From the NCBI GenBank assembly GCA_019119285.1, contig DWXJ01000067.1, forward strand, positions 9,838 through 73,837: a stretch of DNA of 64,000 nucleotides, given 5' to 3'. This document shows positions 41,724 through 50,232 of this stretch, in pieces. Each line of letters starts with the position of its first letter. Positions within the stretch are counted from its first letter, which is position 1. Position numbers and translations under genes: made by a program. Under the pieces are notes generated by a model, which worked only from the letters and a program-made list of their open reading frames with translations, was not told the origin of the DNA and ran no database searches. Source of the stretch: Merdimonas faecigallinarum. Its GTDB lineage: Bacteria > Bacillota > Clostridia > Lachnospirales > Lachnospiraceae.

Positions 41724-43161
41724 GTCTGTACACCTCGACCCGGGAATCTTCCCGCAGGCCTTCCACAGAAAATCCCTGTGCCTGATACCATTGTAACATA
41801 ACTGCCGCCTCTTGTGACACCTTTTCTCCAGGAACGATCACCGGACATCCCGGCGGATAGAGATAAGCATACTCCAGCGAGATCTCACCTGGGCTCTCCT
41901 CCCACCTTACGCTTGCGATATGCTCCGGCTCAGAACCCTGCAGGGCTTCTGCCTCCGCAGGAGAAAACACCTGCTCCTGCCGGGGAAATTTCCCTGGCTG
42001 CATCTCCGTGGAAAGACCGGCTTCTTCCAGCTTTGGCACCTCGCCTTTTGCGCCTTCCGCCTCTGCGTCGATCGCACAAAGCGCTCGGACCAGCCGTTCC
42101 ATTCCTTCCGGGGTATCGCCCAGTGTGGTCATCAAAAGCACATAAGTTCCGGCCCGCATCTCCGGCTGGAGATGCCAGTCCTGCAAAAGTCTGTCATAAA
42201 ACTCCCTGCTGGAAATGCCGGCGTCCTTCACGGAAATGACCAGCTTGGAAGGATCCATGCCCTCCACCTTTGCAAGCCGCAGGTTCTTCAGGCCACACAG
42301 CTTTTCTCTGGTCTCTTTTAAGCAACGCACATAGGGCTCAAAAACCTGTTCCGGTTCTTCCCGCAACAGATGGATACAGGCGTCTACAGAAGCCATCAGC
42401 ACATAGGACGGGCTGCTGGTCTGCAGCATATGCAGGTATTTGCGCACCCGTCTCCGGTCCGCCCGTTCTCCGTTCATATGAAGGAGCGCAGTCTGCGTCA
42501 GGGCAGGCAGGGTTTTGTGAAGACTGTGGATCACAAGGTCCGCGCCTTTTTGATTTGCATTTTCCGGAAAATACGGATGAAAACCAAAATGCGCCCCATG
42601 CGCCTCATCCACGATCAGGGGGATGTCATGCACATGGACCGCTTCTGCGATCGATTCCACATCCGACACGATCCCGTCATAGGTGGGCGATACGATCACC
42701 ACCGCCCGCACTCCGGGATGCCGCTTTAGGGCGGCTCTTACGTCTTCTGCGGATATCTCGGTATTCAGCTGTGCCTCCGGATCAAATCCGGGATACAGAT
42801 ACACCGGCTTCAGTTCCTGCATTTCGATCGCGTGATACACAGACTTGTGGCAGTTCCTTGCCACAAGGATCTGATCTCCCCGCCTGGTGGAACCCAGGAT
42901 CGCGCTTAAGATCCCGGCCGTACTTCCATTTACCAGGAAATGCGTCTCTTCTGCGTGGTATACCTTCGCCGCCTGCTCCTGGGCTTCTTTTAAAATGCCC
43001 TCTGCATGGTGCAGGTCGTCGAACCCGTCGATCTCAGTGATATCGATCTGATAAGGGGAGATTCCCTCCATCAGATCCAGTTGTCTTTTATGGCCCGGCA
43101 TATGGAACCCGTAGTGATCCGAGGCCCCATATGCCGTAAGTTTCTCAAGCAATGTCTGCAT
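41716..43161 (-). CDS. Orn/Lys/Arg decarboxylase family protein (YaaO/SpeA-like)
   Basis: 481 residues. PLP-dependent fold-type I decarboxylase: GFHMPGHKRQ at the start, HFLVNGSTAGILSAILG, VDEAHGAHFGFHP, and the PLP lysine in VIHSLHKTLPALTQTA. This short form lacks the receiver-like N-terminal wing of the large inducible enzymes. The product could be agmatine or cadaverine. Its ATG overlaps the pgi stop (TAATG), so it is translationally coupled to pgi. Confidence 0.9.
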   Translation of the reverse strand: MQTLLEKLTAYGASDHYGFHMPGHKRQLDLMEGISPYQIDITEIDGFDDLHHAEGILKEAQEQAAKVYHAEETHFLVNGSTAGILSAILGSTRRGDQILVARNCHKSVYHAIEMQELKPVYLYPGFDPEAQLNTEISAEDVRAALKRHPGVRAVVIVSPTYDGIVSDVESIAEAVHVHDIPLIVDEAHGAHFGFHPYFPENANQKGADLVIHSLHKTLPALTQTALLHMNGERADRRRVRKYLHMLQTSSPSYVLMASVDACIHLLREEPEQVFEPYVRCLKETREKLCGLKNLRLAKVEGMDPSKLVISVKDAGISSREFYDRLLQDWHLQPEMRAGTYVLLMTTLGDTPEGMERLVRALCAIDAEAEGAKGEVPKLEEAGLSTEMQPGKFPRQEQVFSPAEAEALQGSEPEHIASVRWEESPGEISLEYAYLYPPGCPVIVPGEKVSQEAAVMLQWYQAQGFSVEGLREDSRVEVYRHG

Positions 43162-44507
43162 TACAGTCTCTTCAGCAATTCTTCTCTTTCTTTTTCATAA
43201 CCCGGCTTACCAAGGAGGGCAAACATATTTTTCTTGTAGCTCTCCACGCCCGGCTGGTTAAATGGATTTACGCCAAGGATGTATCCGCTGACGCCGCAGG
43301 CAAACTCAAAGAAGTAGAACAGTTCGCCCAGAGAGAACTCGTCCTGTCTCGGGATGTTGACCATCAGATTCGGCACATTTCCATCGGTGTGAGCCAGAAC
43401 AGTTCCGTTCATAGCGCTCTTGTTAACAAAGTCTACGTTCTTGCCTGCCAGATAATTCAGGCCGTCCAGATCCACCGGCTCTTCCTGGATCACGATCTCT
43501 TCTTTGGACTCTTCTACATTCATAACGGTCTCGTACATAATCCGGTTTCCGTCCTGAATGAACTGTCCCATAGAGTGAAGGTCTGTGGTCAGGTCTACCG
43601 ACGCCGGGAAGATTCCCTTCTGGTCCTTGCCCTCGCTTTCGCCGTAGAGCTGCTTCCACCACTCGGATACATAATGAAGGCTGGGTTCGTAGTTTGCCAG
43701 GATCTCCACCTGTTTGCCTTTTCTTAAAAGAATGTTGCGGACTGCCGCATACTGCATCGCGTCGTTTTCTTCAAACGCTGCGTTCAGCGCCCGCTCTCTT
43801 CCTGCTGCCGCGCCTGCCATCAGCTGGTCGATATCCGCGCCGCTGACTGCAATCGGCAGAAGTCCCACTGCGGTCAGAACAGAGAACCGTCCTCCAACAT
43901 CATCCGGAACTACAAAGGTCTCGTAGCCTTCTTCTGTAGCCAGATTCTTTAACGCTCCTCTGGCCTTGTCTGTGGTGGCGTAAATTCTCTTTGCCGCCTC
44001 TTCTTTTCCGTACTTCTTTTCCATCATTTCCTTAAAAATGCGGAATGCGATGGCCGGCTCCGTAGTCGTGCCGGATTTGGAAATAATATTAACGGAAAAG
44101 TCTCTGTCTCCGATCACGTCGATCAGATTCTTCAGATAGGTGCTGCTGATGCTGTTGCCTACGAAATAAATCTCCGGAGTCTTGCGGATCTCCTTTGATA
44201 CCATATTGTAAAAGTTGTGGCGCAAAAACTCGATGGCTGCCCGTGCGCCCAGATAAGAGCCTCCGATCCCGATTACCAGAAGAACCTCTGAATCGCTCTG
44301 GATCTTTTCTGCCGCTTTTTTGATCCGTGCAAATTCTTCTTTATCATAGTCTACCGGAAGATCGATCCATCCCAGGAAATCATTTCCTGCGCCTTCTCTT
44401 CCGAGAAGCTCTTCCTTTGCGGCCTCTGCGATCTTCTTCATTGATACCATCTCATGATCTGCAATAAATGTTTTTGCCTTTGAATAGTCAAATGTAACCT
44501 TACTCAT
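43161..44507 (-). CDS. pgi: Glucose-6-phosphate isomerase
   Basis: 448 residues, the short bacterial form. Motifs: VIGIGGSYLGARAAIEFL, NIISKSGTTTEPAIAFR, and GGRFSVLTAVGLLPIAV. It interconverts glucose-6-phosphate and fructose-6-phosphate. The start is set at MSKVTFDYS (44507) behind GGAG. It heads a run of overlapping genes down to holB. Confidence 0.96.
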   Translation of the reverse strand: MSKVTFDYSKAKTFIADHEMVSMKKIAEAAKEELLGREGAGNDFLGWIDLPVDYDKEEFARIKKAAEKIQSDSEVLLVIGIGGSYLGARAAIEFLRHNFYNMVSKEIRKTPEIYFVGNSISSTYLKNLIDVIGDRDFSVNIISKSGTTTEPAIAFRIFKEMMEKKYGKEEAAKRIYATTDKARGALKNLATEEGYETFVVPDDVGGRFSVLTAVGLLPIAVSGADIDQLMAGAAAGRERALNAAFEENDAMQYAAVRNILLRKGKQVEILANYEPSLHYVSEWWKQLYGESEGKDQKGIFPASVDLTTDLHSMGQFIQDGNRIMYETVMNVEESKEEIVIQEEPVDLDGLNYLAGKNVDFVNKSAMNGTVLAHTDGNVPNLMVNIPRQDEFSLGELFYFFEFACGVSGYILGVNPFNQPGVESYKKNMFALLGKPGYEKEREELLKRL

Positions 44508-44658
44508 GATCGTGACTCCTTCCATTCCTAATCCTCAAGATATCCGTTTTGCCGTGAAAGGTCAGGCCCTTCGCGAAAGTCCGCTTCGGCCTTTCATCCC
44601 CGGCATTATTATATTAGCAAATTAGAGGTGGTTTCGCAAGCGCATCAGAAGAGAAAGA

Positions 44659-45477
44659 TCACGCCATATATTCCTCCAGGATCCGCCGGATCAGCACATT
44701 TTTATCCACAGTTTTCTCAGGATCATGGTCTGGATCCGTGCGTCCTGCTTCCTGTTTCTCCATCTCCAGGTGTCTGTCAGGCGTATCCTCCCGGGCCTGC
44801 TGCTGCAGGAGTTTTTGTGCCTGCAGCTGCTTTTGTGGCTGTTCCTCCGCTTCTTCCTTTTCCGGCTCTTCGGTCTTGCGGATCATCATGACCGGTTTAT
44901 GTACGGCTTCCTCCGCCGGGTGCGCCTCCGGCGCCATGACCTGAAGCTCTTTTTGCGCGGCCTTCTCATACTTGTGGCGGCAGACATTTTCCAGATAATC
45001 TACCATATAATTCTTTACCGCATCCAGCCGGTATCCCTCGTCCGTGGTCAGGTGGATCAGATACACCAGCACCGCAAGGGCGGCTCCTGCGGCCCCTGTC
45101 TGCAGCACCAGGTCTCCCATGCCCCGCAGCACATACCAGCCTGCCGCTCCTGCGGCTCCCACGAGAAGACATCCTGCGGCCGCAGCCTTTTCCAGCCTCC
45201 TGAGCGTATGAAGACGCAGGCCGAACACCCGGTATTCATACAGATACTTGTCCACAAAAACGCCTACATTTTCTACGGTGTCGCTGACCATACAGGCATG
45301 CTCAAACTTTGCCTTCACCAGCCGCATCAGCGGGTGATTGCTTTTATTCATACTGCCCGCAGCTCCTACCAGCCGTTTCAGCGACACATGCACCACAATC
45401 TTACTCCATATCCCGATCACCGTCAGGATCCCCATCAGCACGTATGGCACGCGCCCCTCCATCATTACTTCTAACAT
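44659..45477 (-). CDS. Membrane protein of unknown function
   Basis: 272 residues. One helix at residues 12-30, a pair of helices at about 98-150, then a long hydrophilic, glutamine/glutamate-rich tail (190-260) ending in KNVLIRRILEEYMA. No family is recognised. The helical segment with MRLVKAKFEHACMVSDTVENVGVFVDKYLYEYR could be a coiled coil. SD AAGGAGG is part of a 13-bp inverted repeat that also encloses TATAAT. Confidence 0.65.
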   Translation of the reverse strand: MLEVMMEGRVPYVLMGILTVIGIWSKIVVHVSLKRLVGAAGSMNKSNHPLMRLVKAKFEHACMVSDTVENVGVFVDKYLYEYRVFGLRLHTLRRLEKAAAAGCLLVGAAGAAGWYVLRGMGDLVLQTGAAGAALAVLVYLIHLTTDEGYRLDAVKNYMVDYLENVCRHKYEKAAQKELQVMAPEAHPAEEAVHKPVMMIRKTEEPEKEEAEEQPQKQLQAQKLLQQQAREDTPDRHLEMEKQEAGRTDPDHDPEKTVDKNVLIRRILEEYMA

Positions 45478-45488
45478 AATAAAAAGCC

Positions 45489-45527
45489 CTCCTTTTGATT
45501 TGCATTATAATAGAAAATCAAAAGGAG
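45489..45527. promoter_or_regulatory. Inverted repeat enclosing the -10 and the ribosome site
   Basis: Arms CTCCTTTTGATTT and AAATCAAAAGGAG (13 bp, perfect) around a 13-base centre that reads TATAAT on the minus strand. One arm carries the ribosome site of the 44659 gene. If transcribed from further upstream, the SD would be hidden in a hairpin; if the TATAAT is the promoter, it would be free. Confidence 0.6.
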
Positions 45528-45533
45528 CGCCTT

Positions 45534-45590
45534 AAAAAGCGTTCGGCAGGTTCTGCGCGGAAGCGGGCGGCTTTCGTCGCTCCCTGCCGG
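45534..45590 (-). terminator. Terminator after mtnN
   Basis: Arms CGGCAGG (45544-45550) and CCTGCCG (45583-45589) with a long GC-rich loop that may fold further, followed on the minus strand by AACGCTTTTT. Confidence 0.55.
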
Positions 45591-45609
45591 TTTTTGAAAG
45601 TCTTATGGG

Positions 45610-46305
45610 TTATAAGGAGCGGAGCATCTCCTTTACCAGCGCCACACTGTGGGCAATGGCCTTCTGTTCGAACACCGGGTAATCCTCCACCGCGCTGTTG
45701 TCGGCTTTGTCCGAAATGGCACGAATGATGACAAACGAAACTTTGTTCAGATAAGCGGCCTGGGCAATGGCCGTTCCCTCCATCTCTACGCACAGGGCAT
45801 GGAAGGTGTCGGCGATCCACTGCTTCTTCTCGCCGCTTCCGATAAACTGGTCTCCGCTGGCGATCCGCCCGGTAAAGGTCCGGATATCCGAGTTGGCTTT
45901 TTTGTTTGCCTCCACTGCCGTTTCAATCAGCTTCGGATCCGCCGCAAAGGAAAAGGTATCCATCTGCGGAACCTGCCCCGGCTGATAGCCAAAGGTTCCT
46001 GCGTCCACATCGTGATAGACGGTGTCGGTAGACACTACCAGGTCGCCGATGTCAATCCGGGCATCCAGAGAGCCTGCGATGCCGGTGTTGATCAGGACAT
46101 CCACCTGGAACTGAAGCGCCAGAATCTGGGCGCAGATGCCGGCATTGACCTTGCCAACGCCACTTCTGACTACCACTACGTCCTTCCCCTCCAGCGTTCC
46201 TTCTACAAATTCCATGGATGCGATACTGACAGTCCTGCGGACCTCCATGGCTTCCTTAAGCGCCGCCACTTCATCTTCCATGGCGCCGATAATTCCGATG
46301 ATCAT
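45610..46305 (-). CDS. mtnN: 5'-methylthioadenosine/S-adenosylhomocysteine nucleosidase
   Basis: 231 residues. Removes adenine from MTA and SAH. Motifs: IGIIGAMEDEVAALKEAM, VVVRSGVGKVNAGICAQIL, NTGIAGSLDARIDIGDLVVS, VEMEGTAIAQAAYLN, and RAISDKAD. ATG 46305 is behind GAGGAGG; the longer reading to 46410 is not supported. Divergent from the dinJ gene. Confidence 0.95.
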   Translation of the reverse strand: MIIGIIGAMEDEVAALKEAMEVRRTVSIASMEFVEGTLEGKDVVVVRSGVGKVNAGICAQILALQFQVDVLINTGIAGSLDARIDIGDLVVSTDTVYHDVDAGTFGYQPGQVPQMDTFSFAADPKLIETAVEANKKANSDIRTFTGRIASGDQFIGSGEKKQWIADTFHALCVEMEGTAIAQAAYLNKVSFVIIRAISDKADNSAVEDYPVFEQKAIAHSVALVKEMLRSL

Positions 46306-46385
46306 TAAGATTTCCTCCTCCCGATTCACATACAATTCCGTCAATATGCTATTATAAGCATAATTTCCGGGAAAAGTAAAGTTTT

Positions 46386-46422
46386 CATTTTGATTGATAT
46401 TGTAAACCAAAATGCATATACT
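46386..46422 (+). promoter_or_regulatory. Promoter and operator-like repeat of dinJ
   Basis: TTGATA (46394-46399), 17-base spacer, TATACT (46417-46422). CATTTTG (46386-46392) and CAAAATG (46408-46414) form an inverted repeat around the -35, a likely site for DinJ autorepression. Confidence 0.6.
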
Positions 46423-46444
46423 ATAGGTGAAAGGTGGTGATCAT

Positions 46445-46717
46445 ATGGCTACAACACCCACTCAGATTAGAATTGATGCAGAGATCAAGAAACAGGCCAC
46501 CGAATTATTTAAAGAACTCGGCCTTGATATGTCCGGTGCAGTCAATCTGTTCCTGCATCAGTGTGTCTTAAGAGGCGGACTTCCATTCAACATTGAAGTT
46601 CCCCGTTACAGTCAGCGCACACTTGACGCAATGGAAGAAGCACGGCGCATATCCCGCGATCCTGACATCCCGGGATACACAAATATGGATGAACTGCGAA
46701 AGGCACCGGAAGATTGA
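46445..46717 (+). CDS. dinJ: DinJ/RelB-type antitoxin
   Basis: 90 residues. Ribbon-helix-helix N-terminus (QIRIDAEIKKQATELFKELGLDMSGAVNLFLHQCV) followed by RGGLPFNIEVP, both typical of RelB/DinJ, and a flexible toxin-binding tail. Such proteins bind and block YafQ/RelE RNases and repress their own promoter. Here the partner toxin is gone except for its last codons. ATG 46445; the reading from 46427 overlaps the ribosome site. Confidence 0.9.
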   Translation: MATTPTQIRIDAEIKKQATELFKELGLDMSGAVNLFLHQCVLRGGLPFNIEVPRYSQRTLDAMEEARRISRDPDIPGYTNMDELRKAPED

Positions 46718-46781
46718 AAATGATATTCTGACACTTACACTTGTAGACACAGGAACACATGCAGATCTTTTCAAAATGTAG
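46713..46781 (+). pseudogene. C-terminal remnant of a YafQ/RelE-type toxin
   Basis: The frame reads IENDILTLTLVDTGTHADLF and ends two residues later. This matches the conserved end of YafQ-type toxins (..LVLTL.RTGSHSDLF), including the catalytic-type final HxDLF. The rest of the toxin, about 65-70 residues, is missing, and the remnant overlaps the antitoxin stop codon. An internal deletion has removed the toxin but kept the antitoxin. Confidence 0.75.
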
Positions 46782-46798
46782 CGATCTTTCTTTTTGCA

Positions 46799-46827
46799 TT
46801 GACTCAAAAATACAATCCGATTACAAT
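46799..46827 (+). promoter_or_regulatory. Promoter of the TSCPD gene
   Basis: TTGACT (46799-46804), 17-base spacer, TACAAT (46822-46827), about 60 bases before the start at 46891. Confidence 0.65.
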
Positions 46828-46890
46828 GATGGATATACGATCAAGTATGAAACAATAAGTTTCAAAATACTCAAGAGGAGGCATTAAATC

Positions 46891-47136
46891 ATGGAATATA
46901 TCCCACACGGCGTCTGTTCCCGTCTGATCCATGTTGATCTGGACGGCGACACGATCAAAAGCGTAGAATTTGTAGGCGGCTGCAGCGGCAACACTCAGGG
47001 CATCTCTCATCTGGTAAAAGGAATGAATGTCCACGATGCCATCGCAAGGCTGGAAGGTATCCGCTGCGGAAATAAACCGACTTCCTGCCCGGACCAGTTA
47101 TCTTACGCCTTAAAGCAGGCAATCGGCGAGGCTTAA
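46891..47136 (+). CDS. TSCPD-domain protein (TIGR03905-like)
   Basis: 81 residues. It has FVGGCSGNTQGISHLVKGM and GIRCGNKPTSCPDQLSYAL, the TSCPD signature found also at the end of some ribonucleotide reductases. It has three cysteines that could bind metal. The standalone form has no assigned function. SD AGAGGAGG. Own promoter and terminator. Confidence 0.88.
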   Translation: MEYIPHGVCSRLIHVDLDGDTIKSVEFVGGCSGNTQGISHLVKGMNVHDAIARLEGIRCGNKPTSCPDQLSYALKQAIGEA

Positions 47137-47143
47137 GCATGGG

Positions 47144-47176
47144 AAAAGGATGCGAGGAATTCCCCGCATCCTTTTT
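47144..47176 (+). terminator. Intrinsic terminator after the TSCPD gene
   Basis: Stem AAAAGGATGCG-GGAATTCC-CGCATCCTTTTT with a near-perfect palindromic core and a T-run. Confidence 0.85.
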
Positions 47177-47221
47177 CACCTGCTGCTTTTTTGGGTTTTT
47201 AAATTTCGTCTCGATTTAAAA

Positions 47222-47460
47222 ATCTTTTAAAATAAATAATTGTCAGTTCGCCAATTATATTCTTGCCGGGAAGGCTGTGGGACGCGCTGTACGCGACGAC
47301 TTTAGCCCATAGCCTGGGCCTTACGGTTTCTCAATGTAAGGATTTTTATATTTTTTAATTTGCTATAAAAATGGTTGCACCACGCATCAGCGCGCCCCAC
47401 AGCCTCCCCGGACTTAGGTCGGCGTTCCTTCTCTCCTTAAAGAAACGCCAGTTGGTTTTC
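47222..47460 (-). ncRNA. Unexplained long stem-loop element, RNA candidate or MITE remnant
   Basis: Arms at 47266-47289 and 47388-47411 match at 22 of 24 positions; on the minus strand the two differences become G.U pairs, so all 24 can pair. The stem extends by five more pairs after one bulged base. The loop holds CTTAC/GTAAG and GCCCA/TGGGC hairpins. A GGCGTT/AACGCC hairpin lies upstream (about 47420-47450), and ATAATTG/CAATTAT with a T-rich end lies downstream (about 47240-47260). No protein is encoded. The gap 47177-47520 shows nothing else. Confidence 0.5.
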
Positions 47461-47520
47461 TAGTTACAAAAAATAGTCTGCTCGTACTTTCTAATTCTCT
47501 TCTCTGTCTCGTTTTGGTGG

Positions 47521-48030
47521 TTACAGTTCTGGCAGGATGTCAGGGAATATACTGTCTTCTTCCACATAGACTCCATTGGTAAAGGAACTGCTGACATCAT
47601 CATTGGCGGAATGCGTACATCTTACACGGTAATAATAACCGCCTTCGACTTCTAACATTCTATTAGAGCCAACCCTATCCGTATTCTCATTTTCCTTTTG
47701 CCATCCATCATATATGCCCCAGGAAGTATCTCCTTCTTTTGCCCTTTCGATAGTTACAGAAATCATTACCCTATCTACTGTATGAGCAGCAATCGTTGTT
47801 CCTCCTGCATATATTTTCCCCGGACCTAACAAAACAATTTTAGAATAACCCGTCAACAAATCCACACCTCTGGAAAGCTTAGTATCATAGCCAATTGATT
47901 CGCTGTCCTGTGTTAACTCAGATCCATCCAAAACAAGGCTGTCAGCCGCCTGTGCCGGCACCGCTGTAAAAAATGGTATGCTGAAAAACAGCAATGCTAC
48001 ACATAAAGCTGACAAAATTCTCTTTTTCAC
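47521..48030 (-). CDS. Small secreted protein of unknown function
   Basis: 169 residues with a clear signal peptide (MKKRILSALCVALLFFSIPF, cleavage after AQA near residue 28). The mature part, about 140 residues, has a beta-rich look (VDRVMISVTIERAKEGDTSWGIYDGW, GGYYYRVRCTHSANDD) as in small secreted DUF6147-type proteins. It follows the DUF4367 gene by 71 bases and may be cotranscribed. No catalytic motif is seen. Confidence 0.7.
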   Translation of the reverse strand: MKKRILSALCVALLFFSIPFFTAVPAQAADSLVLDGSELTQDSESIGYDTKLSRGVDLLTGYSKIVLLGPGKIYAGGTTIAAHTVDRVMISVTIERAKEGDTSWGIYDGWQKENENTDRVGSNRMLEVEGGYYYRVRCTHSANDDVSSSFTNGVYVEEDSIFPDILPEL

Positions 48031-48101
48031 CTCTCACCTCCCTCTACTCTTTCATTCCCTCATTATATAAACACATGAACCGACAAAAACTGACGCATAT
48101 T

Positions 48102-48995
48102 TTAATAAAAATGCAAACTATTTATAATTTTATCTACTTCTTGCGACTCCATTGATCCTATAAGATAATATTCCAGTCCCTTATAGGAAAACTTTAACGA
48201 ATATCGACAATCTCCCGTTTCAGAGACAACATATTCTCGCACTTCTATATCACACTTATCCGTTTTTTTAACATAGAATTGCACAATTTCATCTTCAACA
48301 TCTATTCCCCATGACGAGGTCCGATATAATGCATTTACAAAATATATAAGCGTGCTATTTCGTATTTGATATCGCATTTCCGCCACTTGAGTTGTTACAT
48401 CATAAGACAGCTGGATAAATCTCATCTCTTTAGGCCCATTTGTAATTTTCACCGGCTCCACACCAAACTCATCCGCGATCTTCTGATATGCCTCTTCCTC
48501 ATTCTCTTCCACAATCACCAGATTCTCATCACTGGAATCCACCTGCTCTACTTCCCTGTCGCCTACGGCCTGTCTCACCATCCGCACCATGCGCTCCGGT
48601 CCGCCCATTGCGCTGACGCTGACCGCAAGCGTTGCCACCAGAACTGCAGCCACCGCAATATACACCCGTCTGGGCCTGCGGTGACGCTTCCTGCTTTTTC
48701 CTTCAAAAGCTTTCTCCTCTTTTTCCTTTTCTTTCTCTTTTTCTTCCCGCAAAACTTTCCGCCCCAGCTCCAGAGCGCGGCGGTCCTCTTCTGACAGCCG
48801 GCCATACACTTCGGCGTCTTCTATCTTCTTTATCTCCTCATCCAGTCTGGCCCGAACGGCCTCTTTGGTGCCTTCGGGCATACGGATGTCTTTTTCTGAT
48901 TCTACTTCTTTTCTGGTCTTCTCTTCTTCAGCCCGTGCCAGCTTTTTGAAGTCTTCGGCAATCCGCTGTTCCAGCGTATCTTTCTCTTTGTCCAT
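48102..48995 (-). CDS. DUF4367-domain membrane protein, likely anti-sigma factor
   Basis: 297 residues. Long charged cytoplasmic region (1-105, Glu/Lys/Arg-rich), one membrane helix (about 110-130), and an outside DUF4367-type domain (ADEFGVEPVKITNGPKEMRF..., ending DKIINSLHF). The layout fits an anti-sigma factor that holds an ECF sigma inside and senses outside. The matching sigma gene lies at 50232-50807, on the other side of murG. Confidence 0.72.
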   Translation of the reverse strand: MDKEKDTLEQRIAEDFKKLARAEEEKTRKEVESEKDIRMPEGTKEAVRARLDEEIKKIEDAEVYGRLSEEDRRALELGRKVLREEKEKEKEKEEKAFEGKSRKRHRRPRRVYIAVAAVLVATLAVSVSAMGGPERMVRMVRQAVGDREVEQVDSSDENLVIVEENEEEAYQKIADEFGVEPVKITNGPKEMRFIQLSYDVTTQVAEMRYQIRNSTLIYFVNALYRTSSWGIDVEDEIVQFYVKKTDKCDIEVREYVVSETGDCRYSLKFSYKGLEYYLIGSMESQEVDKIINSLHFY

Positions 48996-49033
48996 ATTTT
49001 TTTCCTCTTATTTCATACAGGATCTTCTTTCTC

Positions 49034-49061
49034 TTGACCAGAAGGCCGGGAAACGTATAAT
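49034..49061 (+). promoter_or_regulatory. Promoter of murG
   Basis: TTGACC (49034-49039), 16-base spacer, TATAAT (49056-49061), about 60 bases before the start. Confidence 0.6.
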
Positions 49062-49121
49062 ATAGGTATAAGATATGCCGGAACGAGGCATATGATACGT
49101 ATATTAGCTTGGGAGGTCCTT

Positions 49122-50189
49122 ATGAAACGTATTATCTTAACCGGTGGCGGCACTGCCGGCCACGTTACTCCTAATATTGCACTTCTGCCGCGGCTTAGAG
49201 AACTTGGATATGATATCCACTATATCGGTTCTTACAATGGCATTGAAAAAGAACTGATCGAGCAGTTCGGAATTCCCTATCACGGGATTTCCTCGGGGAA
49301 ACTGCGCCGCTATTTCAGTGTGCAGAATTTTACCGACCCCTTCCGTGTACTGAAGGGGCTTGGTGAGGCTAAGCGTCTCATCAAGATTCTGAAGCCGGAC
49401 GTAATCTTTTCCAAAGGCGGCTTCGTTTCCGTGCCAGTGGTGATGGCAGGCAAAGGCCGCCATGTGCCGGTGATCATCCACGAATCCGACATGACACCGG
49501 GACTGGCCAACAAACTGGCTCTTCCCTCTGCGACAAAAGTCTGCTGCAACTTCCCGGAGACGCTTTCGCATCTTCCGGAAGGGAAAGCTGTGCTGACCGG
49601 ATCCCCCATCCGTCAGGAATTGTTGTCCGGTGATAAATATAAGGCTCTGGAATTTTTACACTTCACCTCCGACAAACCGGTGATCCTGGTGATCGGCGGA
49701 AGTCTTGGTTCCGTTGCCGTAAATGAGGCAGTCCGCGGTATTCTGCCTGAACTGTTAAAGTCCTTCCAGGTGGTACACCTGTGCGGAAAGGGCAAGGTCG
49801 ATGATTCTCTTAAGAACCTCGAGGGATATGCCCAGTTTGAATATATCAAAGAGGAATTAAAAGATCTGTTTGCCCTGACAGATATCGTGATCTCCCGAGC
49901 GGGAGCCAACGCCATCTGCGAGCTGCTTGCTCTTCACAAGCCCAATCTTCTGATCCCTCTTCCCGCCTCTCAGAGCCGGGGCGACCAGATCCTGAACGCC
50001 CGGTCCTTTGAACGGCAGGGTTACAGTATGGTCCTGGAAGAGGAAGCCCTCAACCAGGAGGTTCTTCTGACTGCGATCCGGAAGCTTTATGAAAACAGGG
50101 AGACTTACATAGAAGCAATGAAGCGGTCACACCAGCAGAATTCCATCGATACCATCATCGATCTGATCGAATCTGTGGTCAACAAGTAG
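49122..50189 (+). CDS. murG: Undecaprenyl-PP-MurNAc-pentapeptide GlcNAc transferase
   Basis: 355 residues. Makes lipid II on the inner face of the membrane. Motifs: LTGGGTAGHVTPNIAL, HESDMTPGLANKLAL, VIGGSLGSVAVNEAV, and SRAGANAICELLAL, with the UDP-GlcNAc-binding SRGDQILNA. ATG 49122 is behind GGGAGGT. It stands alone here, away from the usual mur/fts cluster. Confidence 0.96.
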   Translation: MKRIILTGGGTAGHVTPNIALLPRLRELGYDIHYIGSYNGIEKELIEQFGIPYHGISSGKLRRYFSVQNFTDPFRVLKGLGEAKRLIKILKPDVIFSKGGFVSVPVVMAGKGRHVPVIIHESDMTPGLANKLALPSATKVCCNFPETLSHLPEGKAVLTGSPIRQELLSGDKYKALEFLHFTSDKPVILVIGGSLGSVAVNEAVRGILPELLKSFQVVHLCGKGKVDDSLKNLEGYAQFEYIKEELKDLFALTDIVISRAGANAICELLALHKPNLLIPLPASQSRGDQILNARSFERQGYSMVLEEEALNQEVLLTAIRKLYENRETYIEAMKRSHQQNSIDTIIDLIESVVNK

Positions 50190-50194
50190 TCTGC

Positions 50195-50232
50195 GCCCCC
50201 TTCCGGCCTCACTGGCCGGCTCAGGGGGCTTT
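50195..50232. terminator. Bidirectional terminator between murG and the sigma factor gene
   Basis: Stem GCCCCCT / AGGGGGC with an inner CGGCC/GGCCG pair, placed between convergent stops. The T-runs are short. Confidence 0.6.
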
